This document shows, one piece after another, positions 8,733 to 16,414 of a stretch of 64,000 nt of DNA (position 1 is its first letter; the number at the start of each line of letters is the position of its first letter). The position numbers were made by a program, and so were the translations under genes. The stretch comes from Actinomycetes bacterium (GTDB taxonomy: Bacteria > Auribacterota > JAJCYG01): contig JAJCYG010000107.1 in assembly GCA_029263055.1 (NCBI GenBank), positions 1 through 64,000 on the forward strand. The letters are read 5' to 3'. A model generated the notes under the pieces. That model saw only the letters and a list, made by a program, of their open reading frames with translations, searched no databases and was not told the DNA's origin.

Positions 8733-9964
8733 TGGGACAATTCAAATACAAAGCCAAACAAGGCCCACAAAACATAGTCGAAGGAATGATTGAGGCAGAT
8801 TCACAAGATGCGGCTGTCACAAAATTAACTCAGCAAGGTCTGTTCCCTATTTCAGTCACAACCGAAGAAGCTGCAGAGCAATCAACCTCGCCTCTTTTTC
8901 GCCCTATTCTTTCGTTAACACCTAGAGTTTCAATTAAACTTAAAGACCGCGAAACATTCACACGTCAATTAGCTGATTTACTTTACGGAGGCCTCCCTCT
9001 TTATCAAGGGCTGGAACTTCTTGTTAAAGAAACAGAAAACAAATCAATGAAAAAGGTGATTGCCCACTTATGCGAACAAGTACGCGAAGGGGTGCCTCTT
9101 TCAACAGCGTGTCGACACTTTCCAAAAGTCTTTCCCCCACTTTACACCAACATGATTCATGCCGGAGAAATCAGCGGCACGCTTGATAGTGTTTTAATCC
9201 GCCTGGCTGACTTTGCTGAAAAAGAAGAGGAGACCCGTTCTAAAATCAAAACCGCTTTAGCTTATCCTGTTTTTTTAGCTGCAGTGGGTGGCGTCACCAT
9301 TTTAGTCTTGCTCTTATTTGTGATTCCTAAACTGACACCTGTTTTTCAAGAATTTGGTCAGTCACTTCCCCTTCCTACTTTAGTCATTGTCACAATCAGC
9401 AATTTGATTTTGAAGTATTGGTGGCTTTTAATCGGAGGGATTTTAGGAGCAGGCTTTTTCATCAAGAAAAATGGAGGGTTATTAGGGAACAACCTCTTTA
9501 TTGATAAACTTATTTTACAAACACCTATTCTAGGTCCTTTAATTGAAAAAAGAGAAATATCTCGAATTACCCGTACATTAGGCACGTTGCTTGAAAACGG
9601 CATTCCTATTTTAAAAGCTCTTGAAATTGTGCAAGCCAATGTCAAGAACAGCCTCTATAAAGAAGAAATGAATAAAATGAAACAAGCTGTCACCGAAGGC
9701 CATAAGTTAGGCTCGGTTTTAAAACAGAGTTCTCTTTTTCCTCTCACACTTTCTCATATGCTTTTAGTGGGTGAAGAAACAGGTAACTTAGAATTAAGTT
9801 TAAACAAAATTGCTGATACCTATGATCGCGAAGTCGACCGTGCCAGCAAAATGTTTACCACTCTTTTAGAACCGGTTTTAATTTTAGCTTTAGGCCTGGT
9901 GATTGCCGTGATTGTTATTTCCATGCTCCTACCTATTTTTAACCTGCAAATGGGAGTCAACTAA
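8732..9964 (+). CDS. gspF: Type II secretion inner-membrane platform protein GspF
   Basis: 410-residue polytopic platform protein that couples GspE to pseudopilin assembly. It begins with the usual MGQFKYKAKQG, has the two repeated GspF cytoplasmic domains (FTRQLADLLYGGLPLYQGLELL and ITRTLGTLLENGIPILKALEIV) and three hydrophobic membrane segments, the last being LILALGLVIAVIVISMLLPIF near the C terminus. The ATG shares its A with the gspE stop codon, which indicates coupled translation. The length matches the family. Confidence 0.95.
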   Translation: MGQFKYKAKQGPQNIVEGMIEADSQDAAVTKLTQQGLFPISVTTEEAAEQSTSPLFRPILSLTPRVSIKLKDRETFTRQLADLLYGGLPLYQGLELLVKETENKSMKKVIAHLCEQVREGVPLSTACRHFPKVFPPLYTNMIHAGEISGTLDSVLIRLADFAEKEEETRSKIKTALAYPVFLAAVGGVTILVLLLFVIPKLTPVFQEFGQSLPLPTLVIVTISNLILKYWWLLIGGILGAGFFIKKNGGLLGNNLFIDKLILQTPILGPLIEKREISRITRTLGTLLENGIPILKALEIVQANVKNSLYKEEMNKMKQAVTEGHKLGSVLKQSSLFPLTLSHMLLVGEETGNLELSLNKIADTYDREVDRASKMFTTLLEPVLILALGLVIAVIVISMLLPIFNLQMGVN

Positions 9965-9969
9965 ACAAG

Positions 9970-10752
9970 ATGACATCTCAAATAAAGTACTTTGTTTTGT
10001 TTTCTATTTTATTTGCTTCGCCTCTTTATGCTCAAGATTGGAGTGAAGAAAAAAGCCCTCACTTTATTGTCCACCATTACAAAGACCGCTCCTTTGCCAA
10101 TCAAATCAAAAAAGCGAGTGAAAAATATTATAAAGAGATTGCACGTGAAATTGGATTTTCGCGCCACTCTAATTTTTGGACTTGGGATAACCGCTGTCAT
10201 ATTTATCTTTTTCCCAACAAAGAGACCTACATCCAGTCGACCAAACAACCTGAATGGTCTGCTGGAGCAGCTGATTACACAAACCGTTCCATCTATTCTT
10301 ATAAAGGATCTAAAAGTTTTCTAACCGCCCTTCTACCCCATGAACTCACCCACTTGATCTTTCGCGACTTTGTTGGGTTTACGGGACAAATTCCACTTTG
10401 GTTAGATGAAGGATTGGCTCAATATGAGGAAAAGGAAAAACTCCTAGACCTACGCAAACAAGTCAAAGAAGTGGTCGAAGCAGAAAAACAGATCCCACTT
10501 ATTCAGCTCATGCAACTCGATGTACGTGGTTCTAAAGATACTGCTCTTGTTGCCCTCTTTTACGCCCAATCTTCTATGCTAGTGGGGTATCTCATTGAAG
10601 AGTTTGGGCCTGACAAATTCACTCACTTTTGCCGCCAACTGCGGGATGAAAAAGGGGTTGAGGAAGCTTTAACTTTTGCTTATCCGGGAAAATTTCGTAC
10701 AATTGAAGAACTAGAAGAAGCATGGGTTGATTATGTTCAATCAACTTTTTAG
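9970..10752 (+). CDS. Secreted gluzincin metallopeptidase (peptidase MA-like) inside the gsp cluster
   Basis: A 260-residue protein with a signal peptide (MTSQIKYFVLFSILFASPLYA, cleavage after A21). The zinc site is explicit: HELTH at 124-128 and the downstream glutamate in WLDEGLAQYEE (E147), the arrangement of gluzincins such as the peptidase MA-like family. It should act in the periplasm or outside the cell. It lies 5 bp after gspF and just before gspG, interrupting the usual F-G order. It could be a substrate of the secretion system or help mature its components. The latter is inference: it is not a prepilin peptidase, which would be an integral-membrane aspartate protease. Confidence 0.8.
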   Translation: MTSQIKYFVLFSILFASPLYAQDWSEEKSPHFIVHHYKDRSFANQIKKASEKYYKEIAREIGFSRHSNFWTWDNRCHIYLFPNKETYIQSTKQPEWSAGAADYTNRSIYSYKGSKSFLTALLPHELTHLIFRDFVGFTGQIPLWLDEGLAQYEEKEKLLDLRKQVKEVVEAEKQIPLIQLMQLDVRGSKDTALVALFYAQSSMLVGYLIEEFGPDKFTHFCRQLRDEKGVEEALTFAYPGKFRTIEELEEAWVDYVQSTF

Positions 10753-10774
10753 CTTACACAGGGAGAATAGACGC

Positions 10775-11212
10775 ATGCCATCAAAAAACCTTAATTCAGG
10801 TTTTACCTTAATTGAAATCATGATTGTGGTGATTATCTTAGCTATCTTAGCTGCCGCAGTGATTCCTCGTTTAACAGGTCGAACTCAACAAGCTAAAGTC
10901 TCACGTACTTCTGCAGATATTGAGACCATCTCTTTAGCACTTGATCTTTATTCCATTGATAGTGGTTTTTTTCCAACCACCACACAAGGCTTACTCGCTT
11001 TAAGAACACGGCCAAGCTCTCCACCTACGCCCTCAAATTGGCGTGGACCGTACATTAAAAAATCAGTCCCTAAAGACCCATGGGGACAGCCCTACAAATA
11101 TCTTTCTCCAGGCATTCATAACAAAGCTGATTATGATCTCTCTTCTTTGGGGCCTGACGGTGTAGAAGGAGGTGGAGATGATGTCACCAATTGGGAATCT
11201 GAAAACCTCTAA
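10775..11212 (+). CDS. gspG: Major pseudopilin GspG
   Basis: 145-residue main pseudopilus subunit. The prepilin signal is NLNSG followed by FTLIEIMIVVIILAIL, with Gly at -1, Phe at +1 and Glu at +5 after cleavage. The C terminus carries the family's calcium-binding region (DPWGQPYKYLSPG then DYDLSSLGPDG). An upstream extension to 10727 is open, but the ATG at 10775 is preceded by GGGAG and gives the normal short leader, so it is chosen. It overlaps gspH, whose ribosome binding site lies within this gene. Confidence 0.95.
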   Translation: MPSKNLNSGFTLIEIMIVVIILAILAAAVIPRLTGRTQQAKVSRTSADIETISLALDLYSIDSGFFPTTTQGLLALRTRPSSPPTPSNWRGPYIKKSVPKDPWGQPYKYLSPGIHNKADYDLSSLGPDGVEGGGDDVTNWESENL

Positions 11213-11669
11213 TCGATCTGGGTTCACCCTGATTGAAATCTTACTTGTTGTGTTGATCTTAGCCATTGTGGTTTCTGTTGCCCTGCCAAAGTTTCAAGGG
11301 ACACTCAGCCAACTTCAAGCACGCACAGCCGCTCAAAATATTTATGAACTTGCTCTTTTTGCTAAAGAACGAGCTATTTTAGAAACCACTTTCTTTAAAC
11401 TCAAATATGACCCCACTGAAAACAAAGTTCGATTATTAAAGAAGAATGATAAAGGAAAATACACTCGATATGAAAGTCGATTAGGCAAACCAATACAAAT
11501 AAAGCCCCCTTTCACGCTAAGATGGACTAATTCAGCTAAAGAGATCCTCTTTACACCCAATGGGGAATCCGATAAAGTAGAAATTCACTTAAATCAAAAT
11601 AGCCAACGCCTTTACACTGTGATTATTGGCAAGCCCTTGGGAAGGATCACCTTAAAAGATGCGCCGTAA
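11178..11669 (+). CDS. gspH: Minor pseudopilin GspH
   Basis: About 164 residues with a type III prepilin signal, NRSG/FTLIEILLVVLILAIVVSVALP, including Glu at +5. The rest is beta-rich, as expected for GspH. A strong AAGGAGG (11166-11172) lies inside the end of gspG. It favours the ATG at 11178 or 11181 over the more upstream GTG at 11172. GspH is a minor subunit of the pseudopilus tip region. The order G-H-I-J-K follows the standard layout. Confidence 0.85.
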   Translation: MMSPIGNLKTSNRSGFTLIEILLVVLILAIVVSVALPKFQGTLSQLQARTAAQNIYELALFAKERAILETTFFKLKYDPTENKVRLLKKNDKGKYTRYESRLGKPIQIKPPFTLRWTNSAKEILFTPNGESDKVEIHLNQNSQRLYTVIIGKPLGRITLKDAP

Positions 11670-12126
11670 ATCAGGGTTTTTATTGATCGAAATGGTCGTC
11701 GCTTTCTCAGTGGTAGCAATTGCTTTAGGAGCTATTCTTCAAGTTATTTCTCACTCTATTCGAAACGCCAATGCCGCACGCAAAGTTCAAACCGCTTCTT
11801 ACTTAGCTGAAGAAAAGGTGTGGGATGTCCTATTTGAAGAACCTGTTGCAGAAGGCTGGTCTGATGGCGACTTTCCCAACCACCCAGGAATGACCTGGAC
11901 CCGTGAAATATCCCTTCTCTATCGCCCAAACTTAGAAGAGGAAGAAGAAGGACGAGCTACCACAATAGGCGGAAGCGATTTTAGAGAAAAACTTCCTCCA
12001 ACAGATCTGTTTCACATTCGTGTTTATATTAATTGGATGGAACAAGGTCAAAAGAAAAATTTTGAACTGGCCACCTATCGCTTGGCCCCAACCCCTGAGA
12101 GCTTTGACGATGAACTCGCATTTTAA
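11659..12126 (+). CDS. gspI: Minor pseudopilin GspI
   Basis: 155 residues with the prepilin signal MRRKSG/FLLIEMVVAFSVVAIALG, Glu at +5, and a short globular domain. The typical GspI feature YLAEEKVWDVLFEEPVAEG (residues about 47-65) follows the N-terminal helix. GspI forms the pseudopilus tip complex with GspJ and GspK. The gene overlaps gspH by 11 bp and gspJ by 17 bp, so the minor pseudopilins are translationally coupled. Confidence 0.85.
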   Translation: MRRKSGFLLIEMVVAFSVVAIALGAILQVISHSIRNANAARKVQTASYLAEEKVWDVLFEEPVAEGWSDGDFPNHPGMTWTREISLLYRPNLEEEEEGRATTIGGSDFREKLPPTDLFHIRVYINWMEQGQKKNFELATYRLAPTPESFDDELAF

Positions 12127-12793
12127 ATCTAAAGGGTTTACCCTTATTGAACTGCTCATCGCCATCACCCTCTTTGCTATTTTAGTTGCAGGATTTTACT
12201 CTGTGTTTTGGGTTGGCATTCGTGCTCATATTAATGAAGAAAGAACCACTCGTTCCTATCAAAATGTTCGACTGGTCTTGAATAAAATAGCCCTCGATTT
12301 TCAAAATGCTCTCTACACCTCAAACCTTGGCTTAGGTGGCAAAGCAACAGAGATTTATTTCTTTACCTCTACTGAGATTACCTCTGAACCGATTAAAGTT
12401 CAGTACCGCACAAAAAAAGAGAGCCAGTCTTTAGCCTTAATTCGTGAGGTTTATGGTTGGAAAGATTCCTTAGGTGAAAAAGAAAAAATCAAACCAATCA
12501 GAATTCAAGAAATGGCTTTTCCTCTTAAAGGCATTCAATTTGAATATTACAGAGAAACTGAGGAATCAGAATCAGACATTTCCCTATTTGCCCCTTCCAC
12601 CTTTAGTAAAAAAGAAAAAACATTTGAATGGGTGCCTACATGGAAAGTTAATAAAGGGTTTCCACTCGGAATCAAAGTAAAAATAAGTTATGAAGATCAC
12701 ACCTTTAGTCGTTTTATTCCAAGCTCGTTACACCATACAACTAAAGAAGAGACTGAAATAGAAACCGTGCAACAAGAGGAAAACTCAAGATGA
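12110..12793 (+). CDS. gspJ: Minor pseudopilin GspJ
   Basis: 227 residues with the prepilin signal SKG/FTLIELLIAITLFAILVAGF and Glu at +5. An in-frame extension reaches 12020, but it would bury the signal under 30 extra residues inside gspI, so the ATG at 12110 is chosen. The larger globular domain fits GspJ. Position between gspI and gspK supports the assignment. The stop overlaps the start of gspK (ATGA). Confidence 0.85.
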   Translation: MNSHFKSKGFTLIELLIAITLFAILVAGFYSVFWVGIRAHINEERTTRSYQNVRLVLNKIALDFQNALYTSNLGLGGKATEIYFFTSTEITSEPIKVQYRTKKESQSLALIREVYGWKDSLGEKEKIKPIRIQEMAFPLKGIQFEYYRETEESESDISLFAPSTFSKKEKTFEWVPTWKVNKGFPLGIKVKISYEDHTFSRFIPSSLHHTTKEETEIETVQQEENSR

Positions 12794-13770
12794 CCCATTC
12801 AAAGTCAGGTTCCCTCTTAGTTATTCTGTTATGGATTTTAGCTATTTTGTCTGTGATTGGAGTGTCGCTTGGTTACCGAGTCGCACTCGACATCAAACTA
12901 ACAAAAGCTTCTACCGCTGAAACTAAAGCGTCCTATATCTCACGGGCGGCAGTGGCTCAAGCCATTACCGTATTAAAGAAAGACAAAACACTTTCCCATG
13001 ACACACTCAACGATGTTTGGGCCAATAACCCTGGAGAGTTTGAAGAAAAAATGCTGGGCCTCTACTCTTTTTCTATTTTTCATCAAGAGGGTGAAAAAAA
13101 GACTTACGGACTGATTGATGCAGAGCGGGCAATCAACCTCAACACTGCGCCTCAAGAAGTATTAAATAACCTCTTTGAAATACTTGATATTGATACTGAT
13201 TTAACGGCCACTCTTTTAGATTGGATTGACGAAGATGATGATGACCGCAATCATGGCCGAGGAGCAGAAACCGAACACTATGAAAATTTAAGAAAGCCTT
13301 ATAAAGCTAAAAATGGTCCACTAGAAAATATAAACGAGCTTTTACTCATTAAAGGATTTACTCCTGAAATTGTGGCTAAACTCAATCCACATGTCACGCT
13401 TTATGGGACAGGCCAAATCAATCTCAACACCGCCTCTCCAATAACTTTTGAAGCAATAGGGCTCTCCCCTAGCTTTGCCGAAAAAGTAGCCCGCTTTCGT
13501 TTAGGAGATGACGGCATTTGGAATACTGAAGATGATGGCATTGTTCTCTCGTTTGATGAGTTTGTGACCTCTCTTGATCGTTTTGAAGGTTTAGAGGGAA
13601 ACGAGAAAAACACCTTAAGCAAATTCAAAAACTTTTTTCGAGTCACCTCAACCGCCTTTTATGTGCAAGCCCATATCATCTCTTCACTCCATGTGGAAAA
13701 AGACCTCAAAGCTGTTCTTCTGATTGAAAAAGGGAAAGATGTCGAGGTAATATATTGGCATGAAAATTAA
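12790..13770 (+). CDS. gspK: Pseudopilus tip protein GspK
   Basis: 326 residues. The prepilin-like N terminus is KSG/SLLVILLWILAILSVIGVSL and lacks Glu at +5, a known trait of GspK that fits its position at the very tip. Two helix-hairpin-helix-like segments (INLNTAPQEVLNNLFEIL and INLNTASPITFEAIGL) and the calcium-type acidic region DWIDEDDDDRNHG, all expected for GspK, are visible. It overlaps gspJ by 4 bp and gspL by 11 bp. Confidence 0.9.
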   Translation: MTHSKSGSLLVILLWILAILSVIGVSLGYRVALDIKLTKASTAETKASYISRAAVAQAITVLKKDKTLSHDTLNDVWANNPGEFEEKMLGLYSFSIFHQEGEKKTYGLIDAERAINLNTAPQEVLNNLFEILDIDTDLTATLLDWIDEDDDDRNHGRGAETEHYENLRKPYKAKNGPLENINELLLIKGFTPEIVAKLNPHVTLYGTGQINLNTASPITFEAIGLSPSFAEKVARFRLGDDGIWNTEDDGIVLSFDEFVTSLDRFEGLEGNEKNTLSKFKNFFRVTSTAFYVQAHIISSLHVEKDLKAVLLIEKGKDVEVIYWHEN

Positions 13771-15205
13771 AGACATTGTTGCCATTGAGCTAGACCAGAA
13801 TACATTGAAATGCGCTCTCATTTCAAATCACGAAGAGAGCCATCAAATAAAAGCGATCGGCTCCATGCAACTCACCAGTCTTTCAATTGAAGATCAAGCA
13901 GAAGAATTACTCGCTCTCTTAAAAGAACTTCGTATTGAAACAACCTGGTCTATTTTTTCTTTATCACGGCTCCATGTCACCTCACGCACACTCAAGCTCC
14001 CTTCAACAGATTTAAGTGAATTACAAGACATGATCAGCTTTCAAACCACTAAGCTCGTCCCCTTTTCAAAAGATGAAGTGATCTTGGACTACACTGTTTT
14101 AGAGACCACCTCTGATGGGTTTTCTGTGGTACATGTGGTCCTCTGTCCTAAAGAAATTGTGAAAAAAATCTTAATGCTCGCTTCTGCTGCAGGGCTCAAT
14201 GTTTTAAGCATTCGCTTAAATACTCAAGAACTAGCGACCTATACTGAACACCAATTTAAAAATGAAGATTTGAGCCAAACACTTTTTATAGAAGCAGATA
14301 CTGAAGCGACCCACTTTTTTGTGATCCACCAAGAAAAACTTCTTTTTTCACGCAGTGTGAAGCTTAATTATCAGGAGCTCTGCCAAACAGATAATAAAGA
14401 GCGTGTGGTTCGAGAAACTCAAAACACCTTAACCCTCTTGCATAAAGAACAAGATCAGGTCCAAATCAAAAAACTCTGTTTCTTAAATTTACCTGAAGAA
14501 TCGACTTCCCCTCTTTTTGAATCACTCAAATCAGCGCTGAATTTAAGCGTTGAAAACAAAAGTATGACGCCTCCTTATAAAAAATTAGCTTCTATTGAAA
14601 GTTCGCTTCATCTTAATGAAAAAGAACTCTCTTTCTCTGCTCTATTTGGCATTTCAAAAGGATTAGACAAAGGGATTTTAAACTTCATGCCCTTAGCGCT
14701 TGATCAAAAGATCGAGAAACAGGTGAAACAAAAGGTTTTCTTTCAATTCGCCCTTTTATTTACAGGGTTAGTGCTCCTTACTTGCGGTTTTCTCTATGCC
14801 AAGAATGTCTATCAAGATCAGATTTTAGTCAAACTCTCTAAAAAAACAGCTCAAACCAAGACACTTGCCTCCAAGCTTATTAAAGAAGAACAAAAAATTG
14901 TCAAAATCAAACAACAACAAAACCCAGATAACTTTGTTTTATCCATCCTTTCAGAAGTCTATCGTTTGATCCCTAAAGAGATCTCACTCGATTCTTTAAG
15001 CTATGATCAAGCTAAAGGGGTTTTTCTAAAAGGGACTGCCTTCACTCTTTCTGATGCAGTGAACCTCATTCCAAAGTTTGAAGAATCAAACAGTTTTGTC
15101 ACGGTGATCTCAAAAGGGACCACCACTAAGAAAATTAAGAATCAAGTCTATACAGATTTTCAACTCGAACTCCCTTTTCCAAATCAGCGAGTTGCCAATG
15201 AATAA
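13760..15205 (+). CDS. gspL: GspL/PilM-N-type assembly protein
   Basis: 481 residues. The N-terminal part (1-310) resembles the actin-like PilM/GspL cytoplasmic domain (DIVAIELDQNTLKCALIS, then TTKLVPFSKDEVILDY). One transmembrane helix at about 326-346 is followed by a coiled-coil and a periplasmic ferredoxin-like domain, as in PilN and GspL. The architecture is thus a PilM-PilN fusion, which is what GspL is. It should recruit GspE to the membrane and pair with GspM. Function is inferred from architecture and position; sequence identity to canonical GspL looks low. Confidence 0.75.
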   Translation: MKIKDIVAIELDQNTLKCALISNHEESHQIKAIGSMQLTSLSIEDQAEELLALLKELRIETTWSIFSLSRLHVTSRTLKLPSTDLSELQDMISFQTTKLVPFSKDEVILDYTVLETTSDGFSVVHVVLCPKEIVKKILMLASAAGLNVLSIRLNTQELATYTEHQFKNEDLSQTLFIEADTEATHFFVIHQEKLLFSRSVKLNYQELCQTDNKERVVRETQNTLTLLHKEQDQVQIKKLCFLNLPEESTSPLFESLKSALNLSVENKSMTPPYKKLASIESSLHLNEKELSFSALFGISKGLDKGILNFMPLALDQKIEKQVKQKVFFQFALLFTGLVLLTCGFLYAKNVYQDQILVKLSKKTAQTKTLASKLIKEEQKIVKIKQQQNPDNFVLSILSEVYRLIPKEISLDSLSYDQAKGVFLKGTAFTLSDAVNLIPKFEESNSFVTVISKGTTTKKIKNQVYTDFQLELPFPNQRVANE

Positions 15206-15734
15206 AATAAAATCATCTTCATATCTAACATCTCAAACCACTCTCTTACTCGTCATCCTTTTAGGCATTGCGGGTTGGTTTGGAATTGGAATACCGCTCT
15301 ATAACAGTTGCAAAGAGAAAGCAATCCAAAGCCAACAGCAACAACGTCTACTCGCTAAAAATTTAAGAGTGATTGCACGTAAAGCAACCATTGAAGAGGC
15401 TTCTGCTAAAATCCCAGCTGTTCTCAAGTCAAGCCAGACCAATGCACAAGAAATTGCCCAATTTCAAAATGTGATCACTGATTTAGCTAAACAGACAGGT
15501 GTAAAAGTTCAAAAGACCAAAACCCGCCCTATTGAAACCGATTTGATCTCTAAAACCATTTGGATTGAGCTTGATTGCCAAGGCCGAATCTTACAACTTT
15601 CTGACTTTATCTACCGGATGCAATCTGCCCCAGAGGCAATCCAGGTGAAACAACTGCGGATTTCCCTTCAAAATGAGAAAAACTCTATCTTACGCGCCAC
15701 CCTTTTAGTGACCAAGCTCCTAATCTCAGATTAA
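15198..15734 (+). CDS. gspM: GspM/PilO-like inner-membrane protein
   Basis: 178 residues with one N-terminal transmembrane helix (TTLLLVILLGIAGWFGIGIPLY), a coiled-coil stretch and a small alpha/beta periplasmic domain, the layout of GspM and PilO. The ATG at 15198 lies within the last codons of gspL (8-bp overlap); a TTG two codons earlier is also open. It is expected to dimerise with GspL. It ends the first part of the cluster; about 90 bp separate it from the GspC-like gene. Confidence 0.7.
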   Translation: MNKIKSSSYLTSQTTLLLVILLGIAGWFGIGIPLYNSCKEKAIQSQQQQRLLAKNLRVIARKATIEEASAKIPAVLKSSQTNAQEIAQFQNVITDLAKQTGVKVQKTKTRPIETDLISKTIWIELDCQGRILQLSDFIYRMQSAPEAIQVKQLRISLQNEKNSILRATLLVTKLLISD

Positions 15735-15743
15735 CCCGCTATT

Positions 15744-15785
15744 TTGTGGCTTAGAAGCCGATACCACAATATAGTGTATTTTTTT
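15744..15785 (+). terminator. Possible weak terminator after gspM
   Basis: TTGTGG (15744-15749) and CCACAA (15764-15769) can pair, with an inner GGC/GCC. A run of seven T follows at 15779-15785, but about 10 nt after the stem. The distance makes it a poor intrinsic terminator, so gspC-D may be partly co-transcribed with gspE-M. Confidence 0.3.
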
Positions 15786-15786
15786 G

Positions 15787-15815
15787 TTGACCTTTGCCTA
15801 AGCCTCCCCTAGACT
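15787..15815 (+). promoter_or_regulatory. Promoter of the gspC-gspD pair
   Basis: TTGACC (15787-15792) and TAGACT (15810-15815) are 17 bp apart. The ATG at 15828 follows 12 nt after the -10 box, giving a leader of about 6 nt with no Shine-Dalgarno sequence. Confidence 0.45.
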
Positions 15816-15827
15816 GAGTAGTGTGCA

Positions 15828-16403
15828 ATGGACCTTTTTAAAGAAAAGACAACTCCATTTACTGGAGTTTTAAATCAATTTGAACATGAAAAAGGCCCTT
15901 TTTTTGGAAACAAAGGGATTTCTCCTTTATTTCCGGGATTGCTAACAGAGTGGAGTCGGGTCGCTATTTTAGCTGTTGTAACCATGACAGTTTTTTTGTT
16001 GATCTATCAAGTTGTGAGTTCTTTCTTAAATAAACAAGATTTAGAAGCACGGTTAGGCTCTTCAACAGCAACACTGAATTCATTACAAACAGAGCCGTTA
16101 AAACCATTTTTGCACTATGTTTCTAATCTTAAAAAAAGAGAAATATTTAAAATTTATCAAGCACCGGGAAGAAAGGTTGTTCCAACTCTCCCCCAACTTG
16201 ATATCAAACAAGCAACAGCACATTTAATTTTATCAGGAATTATTTTTGAAGAAGAACCACAAGCCATTATTGAAGACAAAAAAAAGAAGAAGACCTATAT
16301 TTTGAAAAAAGGCGACTACTTAGAAAACATTAAAATTGATTCGATTAACCGAGGCAAAGTACGGCTTCGGCTTGACTCTCAAACGATCGACTTAGAGCTT
16401 TAG
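15828..16403 (+). CDS. gspC: GspC/PilP-like coupling protein
   Basis: 191 residues: a cytoplasmic N terminus of about 43 residues, one transmembrane helix at about 44-66 (VAILAVVTMTVFLLIYQVV), a linker, and a periplasmic homology-region-like domain (LILSGIIFEEEPQAIIEDKKKKKTY, then LKKGDYLENIKIDSINRGKVRLR). This is the arrangement of GspC and the related PilP, which link the inner-membrane platform to the secretin. It directly precedes the secretin gene by 11 bp and has its own candidate promoter. The assignment rests on architecture and position; no PDZ domain follows. Confidence 0.75.
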   Translation: MDLFKEKTTPFTGVLNQFEHEKGPFFGNKGISPLFPGLLTEWSRVAILAVVTMTVFLLIYQVVSSFLNKQDLEARLGSSTATLNSLQTEPLKPFLHYVSNLKKREIFKIYQAPGRKVVPTLPQLDIKQATAHLILSGIIFEEEPQAIIEDKKKKKTYILKKGDYLENIKIDSINRGKVRLRLDSQTIDLEL

Positions 16404-16414
16404 GAGGCCCTTAC

